Below, in pieces: positions 21,295 through 30,417 of a stretch of 64,000 nt of DNA. The notes under the pieces were generated by a model. The model had not been told where the DNA came from. It saw only the letters and a list, made by a program, of their open reading frames with translations, and did no database searches. Position numbers and translations under genes: made by a program. Source of the stretch: Paraburkholderia translucens (lineage in GTDB: Bacteria; Pseudomonadota; Gammaproteobacteria; Burkholderiales; Burkholderiaceae); contig NZ_JAJITC010000002.1 in NCBI RefSeq assembly GCF_020881035.1, forward strand, positions 124,001 to 188,000, given 5' to 3'. Position 1 is the first letter of the stretch, and each line of letters opens with the position of its first letter.

Positions 21295-21308
21295 GCAATG
21301 CCTGTGCC
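21295..21308 (-). promoter_or_regulatory. Sigma-54 promoter of the Pro-rich gene
   Basis: Minus-strand GGCAC-AGGCA-TTGC, the same CGGCACAG start as the otsA promoter. Predicted transcription start near 21283, about 24 bases before the ATG at 21259. Confidence 0.6.
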
Positions 21309-21379
21309 GTCAGAGCGCCCGCCCGGAGAACCGGGCGGGTGAGAGCCGATGATGCAAACGACGTGCGAACGAGCGCGGA

Positions 21380-22780
21380 TCAGGCGTCCGCGCCGCCGAG
21401 CGCACGCGATTCGTCGGCGGGATCGCCGTCTTCGCGCGCATCGTTGCCGTATTCGACGAGCCGGTTGTACAGCGTCTTGAGGCTGATGCCGAGAATTTCC
21501 GCGGCGCGCGTTTTCACTCCGCCGCATTGCTCGAGCGTTGCAAGGATCAGTTGCCGGTCGGCTTCCGCGAGCGAAGTGCCGAACGGGATCGTGATGGCGG
21601 TCCCCGCCGCTGGCTTCGACAGCGTGATCTGCAACGGCACCGTAGCCGTGCTATCCGAATCCGCACTCGACATGATGTGCGCACGCTGCACATAGTTCTT
21701 CAGCTCGCGCACGTTGCCCGGCCACGGATAAGACAGCAGCATGTCTTTCACCGCGGCCGGGAAATGCTTCTTCGTCGCGTGGCGCTCGTTGAGCTCATCG
21801 AGGAACGATTGCGCGAGCAGCTCGACGTCCTTGCCGCGCTCGCGCAATGGCGGCAGGCTGATCGGAAACACGTTCAAGCGGTGATAAAGGTCGAGCCGCA
21901 GCTTGCCTTCGAGTACGGCCTGCTCCGGATCGCGATTGGTCGCCGCGATCAGACGCACGTCGGTCTCGATCTCCTTGGTCGTGCCGACCCGCATGAACAT
22001 GCCGGTCTCGAGGACCCGCAGCAGCTTCACCTGCAATTCGATCGGCATCTCGGTGATTTCGTCGAGAAACAGCGTTCCGCCGTTCGCGCGCTCGAAATAG
22101 CCCTTGTGCTGCCGGTCCGCGCCGGTGAACGAACCGCGCTCGTGCCCGAACATTTCCGATTCGATCAGATTCGGCGAAATCGCGCCGCAATTGACCGCGA
22201 GAAACGCATGCTTGCGGCGCAGGCTCAGCTGGTGCAGCGTCTGCGCGGCGACTTCCTTGCCGGTGCCCGATTCGCCGACGAGCATCACCGAGGCAGCCGT
22301 CGGCGCGACGCGGCTAATCTGGTCGTAGACCTCCTGCATCGCCGGCGAATTGCCGAGCATCAGACCGAAACGCCCCATCCGGCGCAATTCGCCGCGCAGC
22401 GTGCCGATCTCGGCCTTCAGGTCGCCAGCGCGCGGCAGGCGCGAGAGAATCGCCTTCACGCGCTGCATGTTGATCGGTTTCACGAGGTAGTCGGCCGCGC
22501 CCATTTTCAGCGCGCTGACCGCCGACTCGACCGTCGCGTGACCGGTGATGACGATCACTTCCACGCCGGAGCGCGGATCGAGATCCTCGAACAGATCGAC
22601 CCCGCTGCCGTCGGGCAGCTTCAGGTCGGTGAATACGACATCCGGCACCTGCCGGACCAGTTGAATGCGCGCTTCGCGCAGATCGCCCGCAGTGGCGGTG
22701 GTCAGTCCGTCTTGCCCGATGATGGCGGAAAGCGCCTCACGGGTACCTGCGTCGTCATCGACAATCAGTACATGTGGCAT
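21380..22780 (-). CDS. NtrC-family sigma-54 response regulator
   Basis: 466 residues in three domains. Receiver 1-118 with phosphoacceptor Asp52 (FTDLKLPDG) and KP at 101. AAA+ 140-370 with Walker A GESGTGKE (169-176), sigma-54 contact loop GSFTGA (216-221, Ser in place of the usual Ala) and Walker B GGTLFLDE. C-terminal Fis-type helix-turn-helix (RAAEILGISLKTLYNRL). No histidine kinase is adjacent. Candidate activator of the nearby sigma-54 promoters. Confidence 0.94.
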   Translation of the reverse strand: MPHVLIVDDDAGTREALSAIIGQDGLTTATAGDLREARIQLVRQVPDVVFTDLKLPDGSGVDLFEDLDPRSGVEVIVITGHATVESAVSALKMGAADYLVKPINMQRVKAILSRLPRAGDLKAEIGTLRGELRRMGRFGLMLGNSPAMQEVYDQISRVAPTAASVMLVGESGTGKEVAAQTLHQLSLRRKHAFLAVNCGAISPNLIESEMFGHERGSFTGADRQHKGYFERANGGTLFLDEITEMPIELQVKLLRVLETGMFMRVGTTKEIETDVRLIAATNRDPEQAVLEGKLRLDLYHRLNVFPISLPPLRERGKDVELLAQSFLDELNERHATKKHFPAAVKDMLLSYPWPGNVRELKNYVQRAHIMSSADSDSTATVPLQITLSKPAAGTAITIPFGTSLAEADRQLILATLEQCGGVKTRAAEILGISLKTLYNRLVEYGNDAREDGDPADESRALGGADA

Positions 22781-22823
22781 CGCGTTTCGAAAGCCTGCAA
22801 GCGCGGATCAGACTGCCGGCCGG

Positions 22824-22940
22824 AACATGCCAACGGGGCATGCCGCGAGTCAGATCGGCTTATTTGATTGAAAATTGCAACAATAACGGCTTAGCACCCG
22901 CTTATTTCCGCGCTATTGTTGCCGACTTACCCATTATACG
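22824..22940 (-). promoter_or_regulatory. Promoter and inverted repeats upstream of the response regulator
   Basis: A perfect minus-strand TATAAT lies at 22933-22938. Downstream, in the predicted leader, are GCAACAATA (22877-22885) with its complement at 22914-22922, and CATGCC-N5-GGCATG (22824-22840). Either could be an operator or leader hairpin. Confidence 0.4.
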
Positions 22941-23008
22941 GCTTTATAAGATTCATTTGACTCTCCGGTACCGCTGCTGCCGGCCGCTTGGTATTCGAAT
23001 ACACCGCG

Positions 23009-23260
23009 TCAGCCACGCGGAAACGGCCATGCACCGCTTTCGCCGTTGACCTGCCCCGAGCCGTCGGTGCTCTGCGTGGCGGGTGCGGTCTGCGTCGATG
23101 AGGCCGTCGGCGCCGCCACCGCGCCGCCCTCGTTTTCCCAGCGGCTCAGATCGCGAGCTGGATACACCTGGCCCGTGCGTTTGTGCTGCACGTAGCGAAC
23201 CGCCAGCAAGCCGCCGAGCGCCATCAAAGCGCCGAAAATGCCAATCGTGGGTCGTGCCAT
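23009..23260 (-). CDS. Small single-helix membrane protein
   Basis: 83 residues. One N-terminal helix (IGIFGALMALGGLLAVRYV) then a soluble Thr/Ser/Gly-rich tail. The second of two consecutive ATGs is preferred because AAGGAG lies six bases before it. Follows the DUF883 gene by 59 bases on the same strand, so probably shares its sigma-54 promoter. Confidence 0.65.
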   Translation of the reverse strand: MARPTIGIFGALMALGGLLAVRYVQHKRTGQVYPARDLSRWENEGGAVAAPTASSTQTAPATQSTDGSGQVNGESGAWPFPRG

Positions 23261-23319
23261 CATGAACTCCTTGGATCGTTATGCGGATGAATACAGGCTT
23301 TCCAAAGCAAGCGCCGCAT

Positions 23320-23637
23320 TTAACGCGCGACCAGCACGCCGAGCAGAAAACCGCTCGCCGCCGCGATCGCGAGCGAACGCCACGGGTTATGCCGCACGTA
23401 GCGCTCGGTGCCGAGCGTCGCCTCGCGATACCGGCGATGCACGTTGCGCTGCGCGTCGCCGAGCGCCGACTGCAGCGTTTCCACGTGGTTACCGAGCCGG
23501 GAGCGCAAGGCATCGACGCCTTCGCCCGGCACGTTGGCGGCGAGCCGCAGCATTTCCTCCGAGTCCCTCAGCAGCACCCGGAGATCCTCGACGATCTTCT
23601 GTCCGCCGAGTGCAAGTTGTTGCGTGGTGTCAGTCAT
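23320..23637 (-). CDS. DUF883/ElaB-YqjD family membrane-anchored protein
   Basis: 105 residues: helical, amphipathic body (LVEDLR..., LRSRLGNHVETLQSALGD) and a C-terminal anchor, YVRHNPWRSLAIAAASGFLLGVLVAR, the family hallmark. E. coli relatives are stationary-phase inner-membrane proteins that bind ribosomes. GAGGAG lies upstream of the start. A sigma-54 promoter at 23754-23768 points at it. Confidence 0.9.
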   Translation of the reverse strand: MTDTTQQLALGGQKIVEDLRVLLRDSEEMLRLAANVPGEGVDALRSRLGNHVETLQSALGDAQRNVHRRYREATLGTERYVRHNPWRSLAIAAASGFLLGVLVAR

Positions 23638-23753
23638 CGTTCACTCCTCGTCTGATCCGGCATTCGCGCGATGTCACGGGATGCGCGAGTCGATCGTTGA
23701 GCACGCGACGTAGCGGTCCAAAGCTCGCACGACTCGATTACGCGGTCAATTGG

Positions 23754-23768
23754 GCAAAACATGTGCCC
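23754..23768 (-). promoter_or_regulatory. Sigma-54 promoter of the DUF883 operon
   Basis: Minus-strand GGGCAC-ATGTT-TTGC, with invariant GG and GC at correct spacing. About 117 bases before the start codon. A weaker plus-strand match, GGCAT-ATTTA-CCGC, begins at 23769 and would point toward the activator at 23981. Confidence 0.6.
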
Positions 23769-23980
23769 GGCATATTTACCGCTTTAGCGCGCCGGAAAAG
23801 CCAGCTTCAGGCACTTTCGACCGACGGCGAGCAGCGATATTTCGGCGGCGGCCAGTTCGATTGCGGGAATCCGTGCCGAAGTGGTTAAATCGTCTTTTGT
23901 GAGATAGTGGCTGTCCGGTCTATCGCATTCAAGGCCTGCGCGCCCCAACACGGACTTCAATTGCACAGGACTCCCTTTTT

Positions 23981-25039
23981 ATGACGTCAACCGATCTGGA
24001 CTCGCCCGCCGTGTCCGCCGGTGGCAGTGCGTCGCCACGAGTGAAGCAGTGCGTCGCGGACGGCGTCGCGGGACTGAAATCGTATGGGTTGCTGTACGGC
24101 TCCTCGCCGGTGATGCTCGATCTTTACGAGCAGATCGAACGCGTCGCCGATACCGACGCGACCGCGCTGATCATCGGCGAATCGGGCACCGGCAAGGAGC
24201 TGATCGCCCGCACCATCCACGAGCGCAGCAGTCGCAAGGGCGGCGCGTTCGTCCCAGTGAACTGCGGTGCGATTCCCGACGAGCTGATCGAAGCCGAACT
24301 GTTCGGCCACGAAAAAGGCAGCTTCACCGGCGCGGTCCAGGGCCGGGTCGGCTATTTCGAACACGCCAACGGCGGCACGCTGTTTCTCGACGAAATCACC
24401 GAAATGGCGCCCGTGCGCCAGGTCAAGCTGCTGCGCGCGCTCGAAACTGGCACGTTCTATCGCGTCGGCGGCAACGAGCTGATCAGCGGTAACGTGCGCG
24501 TGATTGCCGCCACTAACCGCGATCCCGCGGTGGCCGTCAAGGAAAACGGCTTGCGCGAGGATTTGATGTACCGGCTCGCAGTGTTTCCGCTGCGCGCGCC
24601 GCCGCTGCGCGAACGCGAAAACGATCGCGAACTGCTCGCGCAACACTTCCTCGCGCAATTGAATCAGCAGGAAGCCACGAACAAGAGCTTCAGCAAACGC
24701 TCGATCGAAACACTGCGTTCATGGTCATGGCCGGGCAACGTGCGCGAGCTGAAAAACGCCGTCTATCGGGCGTTCATCCTCGCGGAGAAGACCGTTGAAT
24801 TGCCGCATCCGCATCTCACGTCGCGGGTCAAGAAAGCGGTCACGCAAGGCGATGCGATGAGCGTGTGGATCGGTACGCCGCTCGCCGACGCGCAGAAGCA
24901 GATCATTCTCGGCACGCTCAAGTACTGCGGCGGCGACAAGCGGCGCGCGGCCAAAGCGCTCGGCGTGAGCCTCAAAACGTTGTACAACCGCTTGAGCGCA
25001 TACGGCGACGAGCGAGAAGAAGGCGAAGACGAACAATAG
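23981..25039 (+). CDS. Sigma-54 activator without receiver domain (PspF-like layout)
   Basis: 352 residues: a short N-terminal tail, AAA+ domain with Walker A GESGTGKE (66-73), contact loop GSFTGA (113-118) and Walker B GGTLFLDE, and a C-terminal Fis helix-turn-helix (AAKALGVSLKTLYNRL). There is no sensor or receiver domain, so activity must be controlled by a partner or by expression. Close paralogue of the response regulator at 21380, including the GSFTGA variant. Confidence 0.93.
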   Translation: MTSTDLDSPAVSAGGSASPRVKQCVADGVAGLKSYGLLYGSSPVMLDLYEQIERVADTDATALIIGESGTGKELIARTIHERSSRKGGAFVPVNCGAIPDELIEAELFGHEKGSFTGAVQGRVGYFEHANGGTLFLDEITEMAPVRQVKLLRALETGTFYRVGGNELISGNVRVIAATNRDPAVAVKENGLREDLMYRLAVFPLRAPPLRERENDRELLAQHFLAQLNQQEATNKSFSKRSIETLRSWSWPGNVRELKNAVYRAFILAEKTVELPHPHLTSRVKKAVTQGDAMSVWIGTPLADAQKQIILGTLKYCGGDKRRAAKALGVSLKTLYNRLSAYGDEREEGEDEQ

Positions 25040-25146
25040 GCAGCGCAATGCGGCACTGTGTTCGTCTCCCTTTGGAATGGCTCCAACGGCAAATCTGCCC
25101 CGTGTCCTGATTGTTTGGCATAGCCAGGCAATTCCTTGTCGCCACA

Positions 25147-25184
25147 CAAAACATCGCAGTGCGCACGATGTTTTGCAATTTTTT
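25147..25184. promoter_or_regulatory. Inverted repeat before the lipoprotein genes
   Basis: CAAAACATCG and CGATGTTTTG form a perfect ten-base inverted repeat with a nine-base spacer, followed by a T-rich stretch. It may terminate the activator transcript or act as an operator. Confidence 0.4.
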
Positions 25185-25308
25185 GCATTTTTCCGCTGCC
25201 AATTACAAAACGCATCCTGCACAATGCGGCAGCGTATTAAACGAGGTGCTCATCGCTTACACGCCCGACGTGTGATCGAAGGCACCTGTACGGGCAGGGA
25301 CGGGAGAA

Positions 25309-25893
25309 ATGCAAAAGAACACGGGGTGGGCCGGCAACGGGAAGTCCGTTGCCGAAAACAAACGCCCTCACGCAATCGCGCTGATCGCGCTGGCGCTGGC
25401 GCTGGCGGTTTCGTCGACGTTGAGCGGCTGTAGTTCGTTGTACTCGGAAGGTGCGGTCGCGGGCGCCGGTGTCGCGGGTGCCGCGGTCGCCAACAAGGTC
25501 ACCAGCAATGCGGCGGTCGCGACCGGTATCGGTCTTGGCGCGGTCGCCGCGGCGCGCGCCGGGGTGCAGTACTCGGAGCGCGTGGTCCACACGAATACCC
25601 AGAACAGCATCGCGCAGGCAGCCGGTCCCCTCGAAATCGGCGCGGTCGCCCCGTGGAGCATCACCCATTCATTCCCCATCGAAGACGACGAGCACGGCCG
25701 CGTGACCGTCAGCCGTCTGATCAGCACCGGCGCGCTCGACTGCAAGGAGATCGTCTTTTCCGTCGATCAGAACGCCACGCGCGACAAACCCGCGAGCAGC
25801 GCGTTCTTCATCGCATCAGTGTGCCGTGATGGTCAGAACTGGCGTTGGGCATCAGCGGAACCCGCCACCGAGCGTTGGGGCGCACTGCAATGA
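25309..25893 (+). CDS. Lipoprotein, tandem paralogue 1
   Basis: 194 residues. Signal sequence ending in lipobox STLSGC, then an Ala/Gly-rich helical segment, then a conserved C-terminal domain with PWSITHSFPIED, CKEIVFSV and WRWASAEPATERWG. I do not recognise a named family. Overlaps the next gene by 4 bases (ATGA), so translation is probably coupled. Confidence 0.75.
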   Translation: MQKNTGWAGNGKSVAENKRPHAIALIALALALAVSSTLSGCSSLYSEGAVAGAGVAGAAVANKVTSNAAVATGIGLGAVAAARAGVQYSERVVHTNTQNSIAQAAGPLEIGAVAPWSITHSFPIEDDEHGRVTVSRLISTGALDCKEIVFSVDQNATRDKPASSAFFIASVCRDGQNWRWASAEPATERWGALQ

Positions 25894-26426
25894 GGGCATG
25901 CTCATCCGGCGTTCCGCTGCCTGACCGGCTGCGGCTCTTCGCGGCCGGCGCGTTATGCGTCGGCGCGGTCCTGCTCGGGAGCGGCTGCTCGTCGATCGGC
26001 GCGGCAAGCGGCGCGGCAGCGGGTGTCGCGTCGGGCATCGTGACCAGTAACCCGGCCGTCGCGCTCGGCGTCGGCGTCGCTGTACAGGCCGCGACCGACG
26101 AAGCAGTCGCGCGCTACATGCGCAGCATGCACCAGGACCAGCAGGATCTGATGGCGACGCTGGTCGGCACGATGCCGGTCGGCGAAACGAAACCGTGGTC
26201 GGTCAAGCATACGTTGCCGATCGAGAACGGCCACGGCCAGGTGCGGGTGACTCGCGCGTTCGGCTCGGCGCTCGCGCTGTGCAAGGAATTCGTGTTTTCG
26301 GTACAGGACGGCGACGGCCCGAACGCGCCCGCCATGTGGTTCTTCGCGAGCGCGTGCCAGCAGGACAAAGGCTGGAAATGGGCGACGGCCGAACCGGCGG
26401 TCGCCCGCTGGGGCAATCTGCAATGA
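25890..26426 (+). CDS. Lipoprotein, tandem paralogue 2
   Basis: 178 residues. Lipobox LLGSGC, Ala/Gly-rich segment (ASGAAAGVASGIV), then PWSVKHTLPIEN, CKEFVFSV and WKWATAEPAVARWG. These align end to end with the preceding protein, so the two arose by tandem duplication. Start is the ATG in the ATGA overlap; an upstream start at 25845 would overlap more and lacks support. Confidence 0.75.
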   Translation: MRACSSGVPLPDRLRLFAAGALCVGAVLLGSGCSSIGAASGAAAGVASGIVTSNPAVALGVGVAVQAATDEAVARYMRSMHQDQQDLMATLVGTMPVGETKPWSVKHTLPIENGHGQVRVTRAFGSALALCKEFVFSVQDGDGPNAPAMWFFASACQQDKGWKWATAEPAVARWGNLQ

Positions 26427-26438
26427 CCCTCGGCAATG

Positions 26439-26475
26439 AAAAAGCGGCGGGTCCGATCCGGACCCGCCGCTCCCT
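26439..26475. terminator. Bidirectional terminator
   Basis: AGCGGCGGGTCCG and CGGACCCGCCGCT form a perfect 13-base stem with loop ATC. An A run on the left gives a T tail for the minus-strand ABC operon that ends at 26517. Confidence 0.85.
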
Positions 26476-26516
26476 TGTGTGAAGCGCCCGACGCTATTGC
26501 GAACGCTGGACGAGGC

Positions 26517-27863
26517 TCAGGCCTCGACGTCTTCGAGACTGAAGATCTCGGTCTGGTCGTTATACGAAAAGATTTCGCCGTAACGGCCCCAGTTGATGAC
26601 CGCGTCGAGCGTTTCTTCCGCTGCGCTGTCCGACAGGAAGTCTTCGAGTTCCTGCTCGAAGCGCACACGCGGCGCGCGATGTCCGGGCCGCTCGTTCAGC
26701 ACCTTCTTGATCCGCGCCGCGAGCGGCACGTGCCGCAGCAGATGCTCGGCGAACATCATCTTCCGTTCCTGCGTGCCGAACTCGGAGAACACGCGCGCCG
26801 GCGGCGTCAGGAAAATATCGCCCTCGCGCACGTCGGCGAAACCAAGGTGCTGCAGCACTTCGGCGATCGGGAACAGATCGTCCACTTCCAGATGCAACGA
26901 GCGCGCGATTTCCGGCATGTCCGCGCGGCCGTGATATGGCGCGGCGGCAAGCGTCTCGATCAGACCGGCCATCAGGTTGGTCGACACGTGCGGCAGCCAG
27001 CTGCCCAGCTCGAGCCCCTTCCGCGTCTTTTCGTCGGTCTGACGCGCGGTCATCTTCGCGTAGATCTCGTCGACGAGGCGGCGGAACGCCGGGTCCAGAC
27101 GGTTGCGCGGATGCTTGAACGGCACCTTGATCTCGGCGATCACGCGGCCCGGGTTCGACGACAGCACCAGAATGCGGTCGCACATGAACACCGCTTCCTC
27201 GATGTTGTGGGTGACGATCAGCACCGCCTTGATCGGCATGCGGCCCTGCGTCCACAGATCGAGCAGGTCGGTACGCAGCGTTTCGGCGGTCAGCACGTCG
27301 AGCGCGGAGAACGGCTCGTCCATCAGCAGCAGCGTCGGATCGACGACGAGCGCGCGCGCAAAGCCGACGCGCTGGCGCATGCCGCCCGACAGTTCGCGCG
27401 GATAGGCGTTTTCGAAGCCGTCCAGACCGATCAGGTCGATCGCCGCGAGCGCGCGCGTGCGCCGCTCGCTCGCGCCGACGCCTTGCGCCTCGAGACCCGC
27501 CTCCACGTTCTGCAGCACGGTCAGCCACGGAAACAGCGCGAAGGTCTGGAACACCATCGCGACACCCTTCGCCGGACCAGTGAGCGGCTTGCCCATATAC
27601 GTGACTTCACCGTCGGTCGGCTCGATCAGGCCGGCGATGATGCGCAACAGCGTGGACTTGCCCGAGCCCGAGCGGCCGAGCAATCCGACGATCTCGCCTT
27701 CGCGCAGCGACAGGTTCGCGTCGTCGAGGACGAGCAGCTCGCCCTGCGTCTTGTTGAAGCCGCGGCACACGTCCTTGACGCGCAGGATTTCCTCGCCGAG
27801 GCGCGGGGGCTTCGGCGGCGTCTGGATCGGCGCGGCGGTCATAGCAGCTTTAGGATTTTGCAT
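26517..27863 (-). CDS. ABC importer ATPase with C-terminal AAA-associated domain
   Basis: 448 residues. NrtD/SsuB-like ATPase (GRSGSGKST, LSGGMRQRVGFARAL, LLMDEPFSALD, THNIEEAVFMCDRI) followed by about 150 residues of the AAA-associated domain found in some nitrate/sulfonate/bicarbonate-type transporters. It starts 19 bases after the permease. No periplasmic binding protein is in this window, so the substrate is unknown. Confidence 0.88.
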   Translation of the reverse strand: MQNPKAAMTAAPIQTPPKPPRLGEEILRVKDVCRGFNKTQGELLVLDDANLSLREGEIVGLLGRSGSGKSTLLRIIAGLIEPTDGEVTYMGKPLTGPAKGVAMVFQTFALFPWLTVLQNVEAGLEAQGVGASERRTRALAAIDLIGLDGFENAYPRELSGGMRQRVGFARALVVDPTLLLMDEPFSALDVLTAETLRTDLLDLWTQGRMPIKAVLIVTHNIEEAVFMCDRILVLSSNPGRVIAEIKVPFKHPRNRLDPAFRRLVDEIYAKMTARQTDEKTRKGLELGSWLPHVSTNLMAGLIETLAAAPYHGRADMPEIARSLHLEVDDLFPIAEVLQHLGFADVREGDIFLTPPARVFSEFGTQERKMMFAEHLLRHVPLAARIKKVLNERPGHRAPRVRFEQELEDFLSDSAAEETLDAVINWGRYGEIFSYNDQTEIFSLEDVEA

Positions 27864-27882
27864 CGCGTTAAGCCTTCATTTC

Positions 27883-29634
27883 TCAATCTAGGCGGAGCTT
27901 GCCTTCGGCGTAGGCGTACATCGGACGCCACAGCAGACGGTTGAACAGGGTCACGAACAGGGACATCACGGCAATGCCCACGATGATCTTCGGAAAATCC
28001 CCCGCGGCGGTGGTCTGCGCGATATAGGCGCCGAGACCATGCGCGGCGACCCTGGTATCGCCCCACTGCACGAACTCGGACACGATGCTCGCGTTCCAGG
28101 CACCGCCCGACGCCGTGATCGCGCCGGTGACGTAGTACGGGAAGATGCCCGGCAACATGACCTGACGCCACCACTGCCAGCCGCGGATGTGGAAATTGGT
28201 GGCCGCCTCGCGGTAGTCGTTCGGATACGAGCTTGCACCCGCGATCACGTTGAACAGGATATACCACTGCGTACCGAGCACGATCAGCGGCGACAGCCAG
28301 ATGTCCGGGTTCAGGTGAAAGCGCACGATCACGATCACGAACACCGGGAACAGCAGGTTCGCCGGGAACGCGGCGAGGAACTGCGCGAGCGGCTGGACCT
28401 TTTCCGCGAGCGCCGGCCGCAGGCCGATCAGCACGCCGATCGGCACCCAGATCACGGAAGCGAGCGCGATCAGCACCACCACGCGCAGCAGCGTGATCAG
28501 CCCGAGCACGAACACGTGACCGACCTCGTCGAGCGTCACGCCGGTGCGCACATACAGGAACACGCGGTACACCACGTACAGCGTGGCGAGCAGCACGATT
28601 GCCGCCCAGATGATGTCGCCGAGCTTCGAGCTCTTCTCGCTCTGCGGAATGTGAAAGCGCGGCGCGCTAAACGCCGGCAGCTGGAAGCGCACGCGAGCCG
28701 CACGCGCGAACATCCAGCCGAGCGGCACGAGCAGCCGGTGAATCAGCCGCGTGCGGCGGATCAGGTCGAGCAGCCACGATTCCGGGGCGTTGCCCGAACT
28801 CGTGAACTCCATGCGGAACTTGTCGGCCCACGCGACGAGCGGACGGAACAGCAACTGGTCGTAGGCCAGAATCACGACCGTCATCGCGAGGATCACCCAG
28901 CCGATCGCGTGCAGGTTCTGGTCGCTGATCGCTTGCGCCAGATAGGCGCCGATGCCCGGCAGCGTAATCGTGTTGTTGCCGACCGTAATCGCTTCGGAGG
29001 CCACGACGAAGAACCAGCCGCCCGACATCGACATCATCATGTTCCAGATCAGGCCCGGCATCGAGAACGGCACTTCGAGCTTCCAGAAGCGCTGCCATGA
29101 GGTCAGATGAAAGCCGCGCGACACCTCGTCGAGATCGCGCGGCACCGTGCGCAGCGACTGATAGAAGCTGAACGTCATGTTCCACGCCTGGCTCGTGAAG
29201 ATCGCGAAGATCGCGGCGAGCTCGGCGCCGAGCACGCGGCCCGGGAACAGCGCGAGGAAGAACGTGACCGTAAACGAGATGTAGCCGAGCACCGGCACCG
29301 ACTGCAGGATGTCGAGAATCGGCACCAGCACCAGCCCGGCGCGGCGGCTCTTGGCGGCGAGCGTGCCGTACACGAGCGTGAAGATCAGCGACGCGACCAT
29401 CGCCGCGAGCATGCGCAGCGTGGTGCGCATCGCGTACTCGGGCAGGTTGGCCGGATCGAGCGAGATCGCCTGCGTCTTCAACGTCGACATCGGCGCGAGC
29501 GTCTCGTGAAAACCGATCGACGCCATCGCGATCAGACAGATGATCAGCGGAAACGCGACGAAGTCCCAGCGATTGGGCAGTACGCGCCACGCCGAGGCAT
29601 TGGCGGTGCGCTTCAGGTCGAAACTGAAATCCAT
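27883..29634 (-). CDS. ABC permease with two fused membrane domains
   Basis: 583 residues. Two BPD-type permease domains in tandem, each with an EAA-like loop (EVSRGFHLTSWQRFWKLEVP in the first, REAATNFHIRGWQWWRQVMLP in the second), joined by a hydrophilic linker. Normally these are two separate subunits or a homodimer. Upstream partner of the ATPase at 26517. Confidence 0.88.
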   Translation of the reverse strand: MDFSFDLKRTANASAWRVLPNRWDFVAFPLIICLIAMASIGFHETLAPMSTLKTQAISLDPANLPEYAMRTTLRMLAAMVASLIFTLVYGTLAAKSRRAGLVLVPILDILQSVPVLGYISFTVTFFLALFPGRVLGAELAAIFAIFTSQAWNMTFSFYQSLRTVPRDLDEVSRGFHLTSWQRFWKLEVPFSMPGLIWNMMMSMSGGWFFVVASEAITVGNNTITLPGIGAYLAQAISDQNLHAIGWVILAMTVVILAYDQLLFRPLVAWADKFRMEFTSSGNAPESWLLDLIRRTRLIHRLLVPLGWMFARAARVRFQLPAFSAPRFHIPQSEKSSKLGDIIWAAIVLLATLYVVYRVFLYVRTGVTLDEVGHVFVLGLITLLRVVVLIALASVIWVPIGVLIGLRPALAEKVQPLAQFLAAFPANLLFPVFVIVIVRFHLNPDIWLSPLIVLGTQWYILFNVIAGASSYPNDYREAATNFHIRGWQWWRQVMLPGIFPYYVTGAITASGGAWNASIVSEFVQWGDTRVAAHGLGAYIAQTTAAGDFPKIIVGIAVMSLFVTLFNRLLWRPMYAYAEGKLRLD

Positions 29635-30417
29635 CAGATGCCCTCCCCCTTGAGACAGGCGTTCGAACGCTCGAAGGAGGCCGCGGCTACCGCACGGCGG
29701 GCTGTGGGTCGGTCCGGAAAGCGGAAATCAGGCATGGCAAAACGCGCGTGCGTGTTAAATCGTTAGCGTTGGAGACTCGTGGGCCGGCAACGGCATGTTC
29801 GTGGACGCGTCACCCATGACCATAACCATTACGCCGAACTCCTGTCGCCGCGGGCGCCGCCCGAGGGCTGGCGGGCTTTCCTCGTTTTGGACGGCACGAC
29901 ACTACACCATCCTATGTTTCAGGCACAACCTTCAGGCGCGAATCGCCATCCAGCACCGCGAGGCCGTGGCGTAAACCTTCAGCAAGCCACGGTTCAAGTC
30001 GCCGCGCCGCACTGTACCTTGCTCCTGCGTACTTCAGCGTGACACGTCGCGTGGCCGTCTCACGGCGTGGCGCGCAAGCCACATCAGCCGCCGCATCGGC
30101 CATCGTTGCTCCAGCATTCCATCGCCAGGAAGGCCGGAAAGATATCAAGAATGCGGCGCGGCTGCCGTTAATAACCTGATCGGCGCGGCATATGCAGGGG
30201 GCATCCCAGCAATAACGGTGGCGTCGGGCTCCACGACGGTTAAAATCGGAAGTCCGCGTACCTGTTTATCAGCGGTTCATCCCGGGCCGCGGCGGCGGCG
30301 CAACTCATGTCGCTTTTGACGGGACGAAACCGCGGCCGACGCGGGCACCGGCACAGCGCAAGTGCGCTGCCACAAACGAGCAAGTTGCATGTAACTGCCA
30401 GACGGATCAGAGGGTCG
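29635..30417. other. 783-base intergenic region
   Basis: Between the divergent ABC operon and the diguanylate cyclase. Several short open frames on both strands show no ribosome sites or recognisable sequence. Promoters for both flanking genes must lie here but no clear hexamers were found. Confidence 0.4.

Noticed and set aside
25093..25135. TGGCAT...GGCAA near the lipoprotein genes as sigma-54 promoter
   Set aside because: -24 to -12 spacing is one base short.
29912..30148. Minus-strand 78-codon frame in the long intergenic region
   Set aside because: No ribosome site, no recognisable motif, Arg/Ala-rich as expected for chance frames in high-GC DNA.
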